Shown: one piece after another, positions 18,667-28,300 of the stretch
Position numbering within the stretch: position 1 is the stretch's first letter
Layout of the letters: each line of letters begins with the position of its first letter
Assembly (NCBI GenBank): GCA_027858855.1
Contig: JAQIBV010000027.1
Span: forward strand, 1 to 51,692
Length of the DNA: 51,692 nt
DNA from: Spirochaetota bacterium
Lineage (GTDB): Bacteria > Spirochaetota > UBA4802 > JAFGJZ01
Reading direction: 5' to 3'
Notes under the pieces: generated by a model
Database searches by the model: none
The model's input: only the letters and a program-made list of their open reading frames with translations
What the model was told of the DNA's origin: nothing
Made by a program: the position numbers and the translations under genes

Positions 18667-19713
18667 ATGAGCATTCGCTTTCCCGCCGAATGGGAATACC
18701 AGAGTGGCGTAATGATAGCATGGCCGCACGAAGAGAGTGACTGGTTAGAATATCTGGACGAAGCACGGCACTGCTTTCGTGAAATAGTGATGACTATTGC
18801 AGATTTTGAGCCGGTACTGATTATTACTAAAAACAAAGAAGATACTCTGACCTATCTATGTGATATAAACGGGAAACAGAACATCCGGATTGTATTTTGT
18901 GAAACTAACGACACCTGGTGCCGTGACTACGGTCCTCTTTCAATAATTCATGATGGAAAACCAGTTCTGCTCGACTTTTGCTTTAATGGATGGGGGCTCA
19001 AATTTGCCGCAGACCGTGACAACATGGTCACTAGTCATCTTTATAATAAAGAAACCTTTGCTCCACATGTCGTCCGTGCAAACATGCTCAACTTTGTGCT
19101 TGAGGGCGGCTCTATCGAATCTGATGGCTGTGAAACCATAATGACTACCTCTGACTGCCTAATGTCGCCTAACCGCAACGGAGGCTACAGTCGACTCGAA
19201 ATTGAACAAAATCTTTGCAAATTTTTCGGAGCCTCCCGAATTCTGTGGCTTACAAGCGGTGCTCTTGACGGTGATGATACCGATAGCCACATTGACACTA
19301 TTGCAAGATTCTGCGATAAACAGACTATCGCCTATGTACAGTGTAATGACCGAACTGACAGCCACTATGAGCAATTAAAAGAGATGGAACGCCAACTGCA
19401 ACTGTTCCGAACCGCTGATGGTACACCCTATAGGCTTATTCCTCTACCCATGGCCGATGCGGTTTACTACCAGCAAGAGCGACTTCCGGCAACCTATGCC
19501 AACTTTCTGATCATAAATGGCGCAGTACTATTCCCAGAATACGGCACAGACAAAGATCTTGTGGCACATGAGGCTCTACAACTGGCCTTTCCCGACTATA
19601 CTATAAAGGGTATCAACTGCTCTGTTCTGATACGGCAGCACGGATCACTTCACTGTATCACCATGCAGTTTCCAGGTAACATTCTAAATAACAGAAATAA
19701 TCAGGAGAATTAA
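18667..19713 (+). CDS. aguA: Agmatine deiminase
   Basis: A 348-residue enzyme of the peptidylarginine-deiminase-like guanidine-modifying family that hydrolyses agmatine to N-carbamoylputrescine and ammonia. It shows PAEWEYQSGVMIAWPH at the N-terminus, the substrate-site segment NDTWCRDYGPL, the central EGGSIESDG and the C-terminal HGSLHCITMQ with the nucleophile Cys330. The length is normal. It is directly followed by aguB with a 2-bp gap. No arginine decarboxylase is in the window, so agmatine must come from elsewhere. Confidence 0.95.
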   Translation: MSIRFPAEWEYQSGVMIAWPHEESDWLEYLDEARHCFREIVMTIADFEPVLIITKNKEDTLTYLCDINGKQNIRIVFCETNDTWCRDYGPLSIIHDGKPVLLDFCFNGWGLKFAADRDNMVTSHLYNKETFAPHVVRANMLNFVLEGGSIESDGCETIMTTSDCLMSPNRNGGYSRLEIEQNLCKFFGASRILWLTSGALDGDDTDSHIDTIARFCDKQTIAYVQCNDRTDSHYEQLKEMERQLQLFRTADGTPYRLIPLPMADAVYYQQERLPATYANFLIINGAVLFPEYGTDKDLVAHEALQLAFPDYTIKGINCSVLIRQHGSLHCITMQFPGNILNNRNNQEN

Positions 19714-19715
19714 CC

Positions 19716-20615
19716 ATGATAAACCAGCTTCCTCCGAAAATTGCAGCAGCCATTGTACAACATAAATGTACTTCAGACATTTCCTCGAACATCGCCTCTA
19801 TAACAGCAGATATAAATAGATGTGCAATAGACGGCGCAGAACTGATCGTGCTTCCTGAACTGCACAATACTCTCTACTTCTGTCAGAGTGAAGACCAGAC
19901 CCACTTTGACCTAGCCGAGACCATACCTGGCCCCTCTACACAGCATTTTGGAGAGCTGGCAAAGAAGCTGAGTATAGTAATTGTAATTTCACTATTCGAA
20001 AAACGCGGTACGGGGCTTTACCACAATACAGCTGTTGTTATCGAAAAGGATGGTTCAATAGCGGGAACTTATCGCAAAATGCATATTCCCGATGATCCTG
20101 GGTTTTACGAAAAGTTTTATTTTGCTCCGGGAGATAAGGGATTTAATCCTATTCAAACATCTGTCGGGAAACTGGGCCTTCTGATTTGCTGGGATCAGTG
20201 GTATCCCGAAAGCGCTCGACTCATGGCTCTGGCAGGAGCTGACATCCTGATTTATCCCACTGCTATCGGCTGGGATCCTTCAGACAGTGCCGATGAAAAA
20301 AAACGGCAGCAAACCGCATGGATAACAATCCAACGAGCTCACGCCATAGCTAACGGTATACCTGTTATTTCTGTAAACAGAATAGGTTTTGAAGAATCAC
20401 CTATTAAAGATGCAACGGGTATAGACTTCTGGGGCAGCAGCTTTATTGCAGGCCCGCAGGGAGAAATATTGTTGCAGGCATCATCCAATAAGGCAGAGTG
20501 CCATATTGTTAGCATAGATACCAGTCGCGCTGAAACCGTACGCAGAACATGGCCTTTCTTTCGCGACCGTCGCATTGACAGCTATCAAGACATTACGCGT
20601 CGTTACATCGACTGA
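19716..20615 (+). CDS. aguB: N-carbamoylputrescine amidase
   Basis: A 299-residue nitrilase-superfamily amidase converting N-carbamoylputrescine to putrescine, CO2 and ammonia. The catalytic triad is E48 (VLPELHN), K121 (YRKMHIPDDPGF) and C158 (LLICWDQWYPE). The family-typical YEKFYFAPGD follows the lysine. The SD GGAG lies inside the aguA 3' end, so expression is coupled. Together with aguA this completes the plant/bacterial two-step agmatine route to putrescine. Confidence 0.95.
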   Translation: MINQLPPKIAAAIVQHKCTSDISSNIASITADINRCAIDGAELIVLPELHNTLYFCQSEDQTHFDLAETIPGPSTQHFGELAKKLSIVIVISLFEKRGTGLYHNTAVVIEKDGSIAGTYRKMHIPDDPGFYEKFYFAPGDKGFNPIQTSVGKLGLLICWDQWYPESARLMALAGADILIYPTAIGWDPSDSADEKKRQQTAWITIQRAHAIANGIPVISVNRIGFEESPIKDATGIDFWGSSFIAGPQGEILLQASSNKAECHIVSIDTSRAETVRRTWPFFRDRRIDSYQDITRRYID

Positions 20616-20633
20616 GTAAACAAAGGAATAGAT

Positions 20634-21386
20634 ATGGCAACAAAGACTGGTCTTATAAAAACTATCAGTACTGCTATCGCCCTGATACTGATAATAACCG
20701 CAGCCCTGATACAAACAAACCGGAATACGGTTTCCTGTGAGTTACCTGAAACTATAAAAGTTGGCAGCCTGAACAGAATAAAACACGGCGCATTCTATTT
20801 GCCAAAAGGATATTCGGCCTCGAAGCTCTATCCACTTATTATTGTTTTACACCCTATGGGGGCAACAGAAGATCGACTAATTCGTCAGTTTGAACTGGAC
20901 AAAATCGCCGATAAACGTGGTTACATATTGCTTGCTCCACGAGCAACCAAACTAGTGTGGGAAGAGGACCCTGATATAAAGACCATACTTGCAATGACTA
21001 ATTTCATGAAAAATAACTTTCCAATAGATCAAAGACGGGTTCTGATGACCGGCTTCTCTTCAGGTGGCCACTTTACTCTGACCATGCTACTTTATAACAA
21101 GACCTTTTTTAACCGGAAGCAGCTTTTTACGGCCTTCGCTGCCGGTGGAGGTGGAGCCGGTTATGAACTTGGTCTGATGATGGAAAGAGATGAAACACCT
21201 GAACCTCAGGTTCCCGGCTATATCTACTGGGGGGCTAAAGAGCCGGGGGTTCCAGGGAAAGAGGTATCTCGTTATCTTATAGAACAGGGCTGGGATATCA
21301 TCGCACATGAACATGATGGATATCACTATGTGCCCGACGGCGAATTTCAAACGATATTTAACTGGTTTGATGCTCTTGAATTGTAA
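20634..21386 (+). CDS. Secreted or membrane-anchored alpha/beta-hydrolase
   Basis: A 250-residue protein. The N-terminal hydrophobic segment (~9-26) looks like a signal peptide or anchor. It is followed by an alpha/beta-hydrolase of the PHB depolymerase/feruloyl esterase-like type: LIIVLHPMGA as the oxyanion strand, GFSSGG as the nucleophile elbow, and HEHDGYHYVPDG near the expected catalytic His. It follows aguB by 18 bp and is probably co-transcribed, but no role for an exported esterase in agmatine use is known. The substrate is unknown. Confidence 0.75.
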   Translation: MATKTGLIKTISTAIALILIITAALIQTNRNTVSCELPETIKVGSLNRIKHGAFYLPKGYSASKLYPLIIVLHPMGATEDRLIRQFELDKIADKRGYILLAPRATKLVWEEDPDIKTILAMTNFMKNNFPIDQRRVLMTGFSSGGHFTLTMLLYNKTFFNRKQLFTAFAAGGGGAGYELGLMMERDETPEPQVPGYIYWGAKEPGVPGKEVSRYLIEQGWDIIAHEHDGYHYVPDGEFQTIFNWFDALEL

Positions 21387-21396
21387 TAACAGACGG

Positions 21397-22587
21397 TTAC
21401 AAAATATTTCTGAAACGGTAACTTAGCCACTCCAGGAAGAGTCTGCCAAATGAACGCTTTTTAATTGATTCCAGCTCTATTTTTTTACACAACTTAAGAT
21501 CATCGTCAAAGACCTTGATCATACGATCTCCGAACTTTTCATCAAGAATTACAGCATTCAACTCAAGGTTGATACGATAACTAAGCCGATCCAGGTTAGA
21601 CGAACCTACCATAGACCAGACTCCGTCAATTACAGCACTCTTTACATGGAGCACTGCTCCCTCATACTCGTACAGTTCTATACCGTGACGCAGATAACGC
21701 CGATACAAGTAGCGGACAGCATTTTTAACAATTGGCATCACGTATCGGGATGGCAACATTATCCTTACAGAGACCCCCCGTTTTGCAGCTGAAACAAGCG
21801 AGCGGTATATTTTCTGGTCAGGTATAAAATAGGCGTTGGCTAAGAGAATCGTATCACGGGCGCTGTCAATAGCTGACAGATAGGAGAAGTGTATAGGTCG
21901 TACATTCCGACGGGATTTAGTACAAAGAACCATCAGCATTTTTGAACCAGTCTTTTTCATATGCGGAAAATGGCGCGAATAATCAACAACTGAGCCTCCG
22001 TTACGAAACCAGTTCTCCATAAAAAAAAACTGAATGTCACGAACAGCAGGGCCGGTTATGCGTACATGAGTATCTCTCTGATATTCTTCGGTGTACATAT
22101 TACCTGCATACTCATTACCTATGTTCAGGCCGCCAATAAATGCACTTTTACCATCAACAACCAGTATCTTACGGTGGTCCCGAAGGGTGATATTCCAGAA
22201 CTTACGCCACGGAAATATTGGATGGTATTCGATTACTTCAACACCCGCCGTGCGCATAAATGAAAAAATTGATCGCGAAGTTTTAATCGATCCAATAGCA
22301 TCATAAACCAGATTGACCTCTACTCCCCGTCCAACCGCATCAACCAGACGTCCTGCTATATCCCACCCAGCCTCATCACTGCGAAAAATATATGTTTCAA
22401 GATTAATACTGGATCTGGCGTTTTCAATGGCTTCATAGAACTGTCTATAGCAATCGGATCCGTCAACAATGAGGCTAATCTCATTTCCACTTGAGAAACC
22501 ACCGATGTTCAACTTTTTCATTTCACGAAGGTACTTGGGAAGAGTATAGCGTTTCCAGTACAAAAATGTTGAGGACTTTTTTTTCAT
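21397..22587 (-). CDS. Cardiolipin synthase-type phospholipase D protein
   Basis: A 396-residue protein with two HxKx4D catalytic motifs: HRKILVVD starting at H138 and HVKSAVID starting at H314. Each is followed by the G-N or S-N strand (IGGLNIGNEY, GSSNLDRLSY). This is the arrangement of bacterial cardiolipin synthases, which join two phosphatidylglycerol molecules. The two N-terminal membrane helices of ClsA are absent, as in ClsB-like enzymes. It converges on the agu operon with a 10-bp gap and no evident terminator between. Confidence 0.88.
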   Translation of the reverse strand: MKKKSSTFLYWKRYTLPKYLREMKKLNIGGFSSGNEISLIVDGSDCYRQFYEAIENARSSINLETYIFRSDEAGWDIAGRLVDAVGRGVEVNLVYDAIGSIKTSRSIFSFMRTAGVEVIEYHPIFPWRKFWNITLRDHRKILVVDGKSAFIGGLNIGNEYAGNMYTEEYQRDTHVRITGPAVRDIQFFFMENWFRNGGSVVDYSRHFPHMKKTGSKMLMVLCTKSRRNVRPIHFSYLSAIDSARDTILLANAYFIPDQKIYRSLVSAAKRGVSVRIMLPSRYVMPIVKNAVRYLYRRYLRHGIELYEYEGAVLHVKSAVIDGVWSMVGSSNLDRLSYRINLELNAVILDEKFGDRMIKVFDDDLKLCKKIELESIKKRSFGRLFLEWLSYRFRNIL

Positions 22588-22736
22588 TTCATTGCCTGAA
22601 AGAGCCTACAAATAGAGCTCGTATTTATGGGAATTTTAAAACTCATGGTAATCTTTAATAATAAACTTTTCAATTTGTATTTATGATCCATATTGTCTTA
22701 ATGAAGTTTTTTAATCACCCTTAACACGATACTAAA

Positions 22737-25205
22737 TCAACTATTATGTAAAGCACTCACTTCTTTAATAACACGATCTTTTTTTTCCGGTTTTGTCTTT
22801 ATCATCACTTTGCCTGAGCGCACAGAAATCTGTACATTAGCTCCCTTAGGAATAGTTCCTCGTAATATTTCAAGTGCAAGTGCGTCCTCAATTTCATCCC
22901 GAATAAGTTTCTGCAGATAACGCGCCCCATATTGATGCGACATACCCTTTTCAGCTAAATACTTCTTTAAAGTTGGCGTATAACTGAGGGCCAGCTCCTT
23001 ATCCTTTACAAGTTCGGATATATCTTCAAGCATTAAATCGAGAATCTTCAAGATATGTGAATCATTAAGGTAATGGAAACAGACTATTTCATCAACCCGG
23101 TTTATAAACTCAGGATTGAAATTGGCTTTGACCGCCTCTAATACTTTGTCCTGTGAAGATCCGGCAACATCATTACTATCCAGAAAGCCGGTTTTTGCGG
23201 TCTTATCAAAGCGTGAACTTCCAAGATTAGAGGTCATTATAATTATTGTATCGCGGAAAGAGACAGTACCACCCATATTGTCGGTTAGCTCTCCCTCATC
23301 AAGTACCTGAAGCATAATATTAACAAAATCAGGATGTGCCTTCTCGATCTCATCCAGCAGTATAACCGAATAGGGTCGTCGTTTAACCTTCTCTGTTAAC
23401 TGCCCCCCCTCTTCATAACCGACATAACCGGGAGGCGCTCCCACCAGACGGGACACAGAGTGCTTTTCCATATACTCCGACATATCAAGTCTTATCAATG
23501 ACTTTCTGTTACCAAAGAGATACTCGGCTAGAACTTTAGCAACCTCAGTCTTACCGACTCCTGTTGGTCCGGCCAGAATAAAAACTCCTATCGGTCGATT
23601 TGTCCGGCGAAAGCCAGTTCGTGAACGGCGTATCGCACCACTAAGAGCCTTAACGGCATCCTCCTGACCGATTATTTTCCGGTGAATTTCGGCTTCAAGA
23701 TTCAAAAGCCTTTCGCTTTCAGTTTGGCTCAATTTCTCGACATTAACTCCCGACCATGCAGCAATTACACTAATTACATCATCCTCTTCAACCGTAACCT
23801 GATATTCATTTCTTCGCTCTTCCCAATCAAGCTTCTTCAACTCAAGCTCTGCACGTAGGCTCTGCAATTCATCACGTAAAGAGGCAGCCTTTTCATACTC
23901 CTGACTCTGAACAAAGGATATCTTTTGGTTATTTAGTGAAGAGATATGCTCTTCAAGTTTTACAATATCATCCGGTCGATTACAATTTCTCAGCCGGACA
24001 CGGGAACCTGCCTCATCAATTACATCAATTGCCTTATCAGGAAGAAAACGATCATTGATATATCGATTAGAAAGGAACACTGCCTGACGCAGAGCCTCGG
24101 GGGTAAATGTGACCTTATGATGCTTTTCATAACTATCCTGCAAACCGAACAGTATCTTGATCGTGTCATCAACAGAGGGCTCTGTTACCAGCACAGTCTG
24201 GAACCGTCGCTCTAAAGCAGGATCTTTTTCGATGTATTTTTTATGTTCACGAAGTGTTGTCGCTCCGATGCATTGCAGTTCGCCACGGGCAAGTACCGGT
24301 TTTAATATATTAGCAGCATCCAGGGCTCCCTCGGCAGCACCAGCGCCAATTATTGAGTGGAGTTCATCTATAAACAGAATTATGTTCTGCTGTTCGGCCA
24401 GCTCGGACATAATTTTTTTTAAACGGTCTTCAAACTCTCCTCTGTATTTTGTACCGGCAACAACAGAGGTCATATCCAGTGAAAGTATGGTCTTATTCTG
24501 CAGCAACTCGGGCACAGCTCCGTCTACAATGTGTTTTGCCAGTCCCTCTACAATAACCGTTTTACCAACGCCCGCCTCTCCAACAAGAACAGGGTTGTTT
24601 TTATTCTTGCGCCCCAAAATCTGTATAACCCGCTCGATCTCTAACTCTCTGCCAACAACACCGTCAATAAGCCCGCGAGTAGCACGCTCATTAAGATTAA
24701 TCGTGAAATCTTCAAGAGAACTCTTGGAACCGTCACGCCGTCTACTCCCTGGTCGTGAGGCATCTCTTGCAATAGAGTGCTCTTTCATCTCATTCACAAC
24801 AGTGGTATAACTGATCCCGGCATCAATAAGGTTTTTTATGCCCGAACTCAGCTTATGTTTAAAAAGCCCAAGTAAAAGATGCTCGGTCGCTATTCTGAAA
24901 TCTTTCAGAATAATCGCCTCATCACGGGCAAATTTCAAAATTTTATTATAAGCGGGTGAAACGGGTATGTCACCAATATAAATAGGGCCCGATTTTGACG
25001 CAAGTGACAGATCAAGATTTCGCTTGAGCACATCAAAATTAATTCCAAGACGGTTTAAAATCTTCATTGCTCCACAATCAGGAATTTTCATCAAAGCAAG
25101 AAGTATATGTTCAGGTTCAAGAAGAGACGAATTGATACGACGCCCTTCAGCCTGAGCTAAATCGTTAATTATTTTTTTCGCATGTGCAGAATATTCCACA
25201 GCCAC
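22737..25205 (-). CDS. clpC: ClpC-type AAA+ unfoldase
   Basis: An 822-residue Hsp100 ATPase. It has two Clp N-terminal repeats (~1-150), a first AAA module with Walker A GEAGVGKT (209-216), a middle domain with a UVR motif (~430-465), a second AAA module with GPTGVGKT, and a C-terminal D2-small domain. The ClpP-docking loop, usually VGF in Bacillus ClpC, reads TGF here. The start is a GTG; a second GTG two codons on has the better-spaced AGGGG. It is the last gene of mcsA-mcsB-clpC, 2 bp after mcsB, and delivers tagged or arginine-phosphorylated proteins to ClpP. Confidence 0.95.
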   Translation of the reverse strand: MAVEYSAHAKKIINDLAQAEGRRINSSLLEPEHILLALMKIPDCGAMKILNRLGINFDVLKRNLDLSLASKSGPIYIGDIPVSPAYNKILKFARDEAIILKDFRIATEHLLLGLFKHKLSSGIKNLIDAGISYTTVVNEMKEHSIARDASRPGSRRRDGSKSSLEDFTINLNERATRGLIDGVVGRELEIERVIQILGRKNKNNPVLVGEAGVGKTVIVEGLAKHIVDGAVPELLQNKTILSLDMTSVVAGTKYRGEFEDRLKKIMSELAEQQNIILFIDELHSIIGAGAAEGALDAANILKPVLARGELQCIGATTLREHKKYIEKDPALERRFQTVLVTEPSVDDTIKILFGLQDSYEKHHKVTFTPEALRQAVFLSNRYINDRFLPDKAIDVIDEAGSRVRLRNCNRPDDIVKLEEHISSLNNQKISFVQSQEYEKAASLRDELQSLRAELELKKLDWEERRNEYQVTVEEDDVISVIAAWSGVNVEKLSQTESERLLNLEAEIHRKIIGQEDAVKALSGAIRRSRTGFRRTNRPIGVFILAGPTGVGKTEVAKVLAEYLFGNRKSLIRLDMSEYMEKHSVSRLVGAPPGYVGYEEGGQLTEKVKRRPYSVILLDEIEKAHPDFVNIMLQVLDEGELTDNMGGTVSFRDTIIIMTSNLGSSRFDKTAKTGFLDSNDVAGSSQDKVLEAVKANFNPEFINRVDEIVCFHYLNDSHILKILDLMLEDISELVKDKELALSYTPTLKKYLAEKGMSHQYGARYLQKLIRDEIEDALALEILRGTIPKGANVQISVRSGKVMIKTKPEKKDRVIKEVSALHNS

Positions 25206-25207
25206 CC

Positions 25208-26248
25208 CTATTCTAATACCGATCGAATATATTCTGATCGATAAATATCAAAATCCATCAAAGATTCAAGCGGTCGATCGGCTAATTTAAGAAGATGCGC
25301 AGTCTGTATTTTCACAAGAAGATCATGAACAGTTTTTAAAGAGATATCCTTTATAATGAAAAGAATAATTCCCAGACGAATATTAGACAGATACTCGAGT
25401 GCTTCAACATAGGTAACTGAACGGGAATACTTTAATATACCGTAAGATCGCCACACCTTGTCCTCAAGTTGCAGCTTGAAGTCACTGCTATAATCATCAC
25501 GGGACTCCATCTCTAAACCTGCAACCATCTTAACAATGTCATCCACTATTTCAATTATCTCGGTCTCGGTCTGATTAATGGCCTTCTTGTTGGCAATCAA
25601 ATATAATGAACCATAGTTCTGATTCTGATCACCGCTAACTGACGTAAAGGCCGCCCCCATCTCTTCTGCCATTTTCTTGACCTCAACGATGGTGCCCAAA
25701 GCCGAAATTACTGGCAGGTGCAGAAGCGCAGAAGCCTTGAGTCCGGTTCCTGCATTATCAAGTGATGAAGAGAGATAACCATAGGTGTCGTTAAAAGCGT
25801 AATCGACAAAAAGATTCAGCTCTGTATCAATTTCAACTATATCACGGTATGCATCATATAAATCCATACCCGATCGGAGTACCTGTATTCTAAAGTGATC
25901 TTCCGAGTTGACCTGAATTGCAAATTGCTGACTGGTATTGAAAACCAGTGCTGAGAGATCATTGTTTTCCATCTCTTCAGTAATAATATTGCGTTCACGT
26001 AAAAAGCGGCGATCATACTCACCAAGTTCACCCATACGGTAAAACTTAAGATTTTCCCGATATTTAGACTTATTGACAAATTCGAGGAGTGGTTCTTCAA
26101 CACTGGAATGATCGGTAAAATCGCTTTTCAGTGGAAAATCAAGGCTCGCCTGGTTACGAGCAAGGCGCAACCGTGAAGAAAGTACAACATCAGACATTTG
26201 GCCTTCGGCAGACCAGAAAGAGGTATCGTCAAGCAGGTGTTTGAACAT
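25208..26248 (-). CDS. mcsB: Protein-arginine kinase McsB
   Basis: A 346-residue protein with a phosphagen-kinase fold. It carries the LSSRLRLARN nucleotide-site segment near the N-terminus, the SLDNAGTGLKASALLHLP substrate loop and GDQNQNYGSLYLIAN. McsB phosphorylates arginines on proteins, marking them for ClpCP. It overlaps mcsA by one base (TGATG-type junction) and abuts clpC, the arrangement of the Firmicute stress operon. Confidence 0.93.
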   Translation of the reverse strand: MFKHLLDDTSFWSAEGQMSDVVLSSRLRLARNQASLDFPLKSDFTDHSSVEEPLLEFVNKSKYRENLKFYRMGELGEYDRRFLRERNIITEEMENNDLSALVFNTSQQFAIQVNSEDHFRIQVLRSGMDLYDAYRDIVEIDTELNLFVDYAFNDTYGYLSSSLDNAGTGLKASALLHLPVISALGTIVEVKKMAEEMGAAFTSVSGDQNQNYGSLYLIANKKAINQTETEIIEIVDDIVKMVAGLEMESRDDYSSDFKLQLEDKVWRSYGILKYSRSVTYVEALEYLSNIRLGIILFIIKDISLKTVHDLLVKIQTAHLLKLADRPLESLMDFDIYRSEYIRSVLE

Positions 26249-26778
26249 CAGTTACCCCGGCAGATTTGTTCCAGATCTTTAATTTTATCGCGTAACAGAG
26301 CCGCCTCTTCATATTCTTCATTTTCGACAGCCAGATCAAGACGACTTTTCAGAATTGATACATCATTAACATAATTGACGGTATCGGTACTGTTGTCACA
26401 TTCAAGAGAAAAATCAGTATAGTTTTCAGGCCCACTACCTGTGTGGCGAACAACATCAAATCCGATTATTTGATTGATCTTATCAGCGAAGAAGTGATAG
26501 CAATAGGGACAGTTGACCCGGTGTGTTTTTTCGACAACACTCAGGTCAAGGCCGCAATTTCTACAAAGCACCGACCGCGAGTTTTCATTTATCTCTTTTA
26601 TCTCATCATTTAAGAAAGAGAGAAAATCCGGTACGGCAAGAGAAAAATTGGACAATTTAGAGTTCAGACCTATTTCACGAGCACAATCTTCACAAAGATG
26701 CACCTCAGACTTTACGCCCTTAATGATCTCGGTCAAATGAACTGTTGCATCTGTTTTACTGCATCTCTCACATATCAT
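26248..26778 (-). CDS. mcsA: McsA, activator of McsB
   Basis: A 176-residue protein with CxxC pairs at MICERC, HLCEDC, LCRNCG and NCPYC, forming two zinc fingers, and a C-terminal UVR motif (ENEEYEEAALLRDKIKDL) matching the one inside ClpC. McsA binds and stimulates McsB. It is first in the operon. The usual upstream ctsR repressor gene is not here; a divergent histidine-biosynthesis gene is found instead, and no clear CtsR heptad repeat was seen upstream. Confidence 0.93.
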   Translation of the reverse strand: MICERCSKTDATVHLTEIIKGVKSEVHLCEDCAREIGLNSKLSNFSLAVPDFLSFLNDEIKEINENSRSVLCRNCGLDLSVVEKTHRVNCPYCYHFFADKINQIIGFDVVRHTGSGPENYTDFSLECDNSTDTVNYVNDVSILKSRLDLAVENEEYEEAALLRDKIKDLEQICRGN

Positions 26779-27219
26779 AGTGTAACTCTTTTTTTACAGA
26801 CCTGTATTGAATATATCGCAAATATGCTCTTATGTCTACAAAAAATTTATTTCGCACCAATAACAATCAATATCAGACGAAGGTTAAGCGCAAGCCCGTT
26901 TTTTTTGAAACCGCTTGCATTATCCATTTTTATTCTTCTATTACATGATTATTTGAAACGATATCCTATCGAATCGCAGGTATATCTTTTTTCTTCTGAA
27001 ATTTCTGTACCAATCTTTAAATTTAGTAATTATCATGACAAGTAATGACAGCTAATGAAAATTAATGTATTTGGTTTACTAAATTCTTTTGATTGCAAAA
27101 TTCAGTCAGTAATTTATTAAAGCCACAGGGTTTTCTGATATTTCTTGCCTGATTACAAACTTTTATCCACAGAAAACCCGTTAAATAAATATTCGCATAA
27201 CTTAAACCCACAGGAAAAA
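26779..27219. other. Divergent promoter region between mcsA and hisC
   Basis: No gene is supported. The region is AT-rich. Around 27038-27069 TAATGA-like words recur at about 10-13-bp spacing (AGTAATGACA, GCTAATGAAA, ATTAATGTA), which could be a weak phased site. I found no HrcA (CIRCE) inverted repeat and no CtsR direct repeat by eye, so the heat-shock control of the mcs operon is unexplained. Confidence 0.4.
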
Positions 27220-28287
27220 ATGATGAAATACTGGAATTCTACATTAAAATCGATGTCTGAATACATTCCCGGAGAACAGCCGGACGATATAGATGAATAC
27301 ATAAAACTGAATACAAACGAAAATGCCTTCCCACCTTCGGCAGAAATAATTAACGCAATAACAAAAGCGTGCAACGGCAACCTGCGACTCTATCCTAATT
27401 CCAATGCCGATAACCTTTTACAGGTTTGTGCCGAAACCTGGGGACTTTCACCATCCAACTATTTCGCTGCAAACGGATCTGATGAGCTCTTTTCACTTTT
27501 CTTTAGAGGATTCATTGATCGTGATCAAACTGCTGCCTTCTCTTACCCATCTTACTCGCTCTACTACACAATGAGCGAAGCCAACGCAATACCCTATGAT
27601 AAAATAGAACTGAAGCCTGATTTCAGTGTAGATTACGCAAAATTCTTAAAGAAAAAATATGCCTTGGTAATATTCTGTAATCCCAACAACCCAACCGGTA
27701 CCGGCATCAATCGCGAAGGTCTTATATCATTTCTTGAAAAATTCAAAGGTTTAGCCGTTGTGGATGAGGCCTATGCCGATTTTTCTAAAAACTCGATGAT
27801 TGATCTGGTCAGCTCGTTTGACAACCTGATAGTCACCCGATCATTTTCTAAATCATATTCGCTTGCTGGTCTTCGTGTGGGCATGGCGGCAGCCGATCGC
27901 GGAATAATTGAGGGGTTAAGAAAAATTAAAGATTCATATAATGTTGATCGCCTTGCTCAGGCCGGGGCAATAGCCGCGTTAAAAGACAAAAAAAGCTTCA
28001 ACTACCGTGTCGAAATGATAAACAACAATAAAGAATACCTTATCGAGGCCCTTGATCTTATGGATTTTTCAACAACTCCATCCGATGCAAACTTTATATT
28101 CACCCGCCATAAGTCGATACCGGCCGAAAATCTTTACAACAGGCTCAAAGAAAACAAAATTCTTGTTCGTCATTTTAAAGGTCCACGGCTATCTGATTAC
28201 CTACGTATCACCGTCGGCTCGATGATCGAAATCAAAGCGTTTATTAAAGCTTTACAATCCATCACAGAGGAAACCAGGACGAACTGA
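27220..28287 (+). CDS. hisC: Histidinol-phosphate aminotransferase
   Basis: A 355-residue class I/II PLP aminotransferase. The N-terminal YIPGEQP and LNTNENAFPPS are typical of HisC. AANGSDELFSL, FCNPNNPTGTG and the PLP-lysine segment TRSFSKSYSLAGLRVG follow in order. The frame opens at a TTG at 27145, but the ATG at 27220 with AGGA upstream gives the normal HisC length. It catalyses imidazole-acetol phosphate to histidinol phosphate. A histidinol phosphatase gene lies 350 bp downstream on the same strand. Confidence 0.9.
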   Translation: MMKYWNSTLKSMSEYIPGEQPDDIDEYIKLNTNENAFPPSAEIINAITKACNGNLRLYPNSNADNLLQVCAETWGLSPSNYFAANGSDELFSLFFRGFIDRDQTAAFSYPSYSLYYTMSEANAIPYDKIELKPDFSVDYAKFLKKKYALVIFCNPNNPTGTGINREGLISFLEKFKGLAVVDEAYADFSKNSMIDLVSSFDNLIVTRSFSKSYSLAGLRVGMAAADRGIIEGLRKIKDSYNVDRLAQAGAIAALKDKKSFNYRVEMINNNKEYLIEALDLMDFSTTPSDANFIFTRHKSIPAENLYNRLKENKILVRHFKGPRLSDYLRITVGSMIEIKAFIKALQSITEETRTN

Positions 28288-28300
28288 ACCTGCTAAACAT

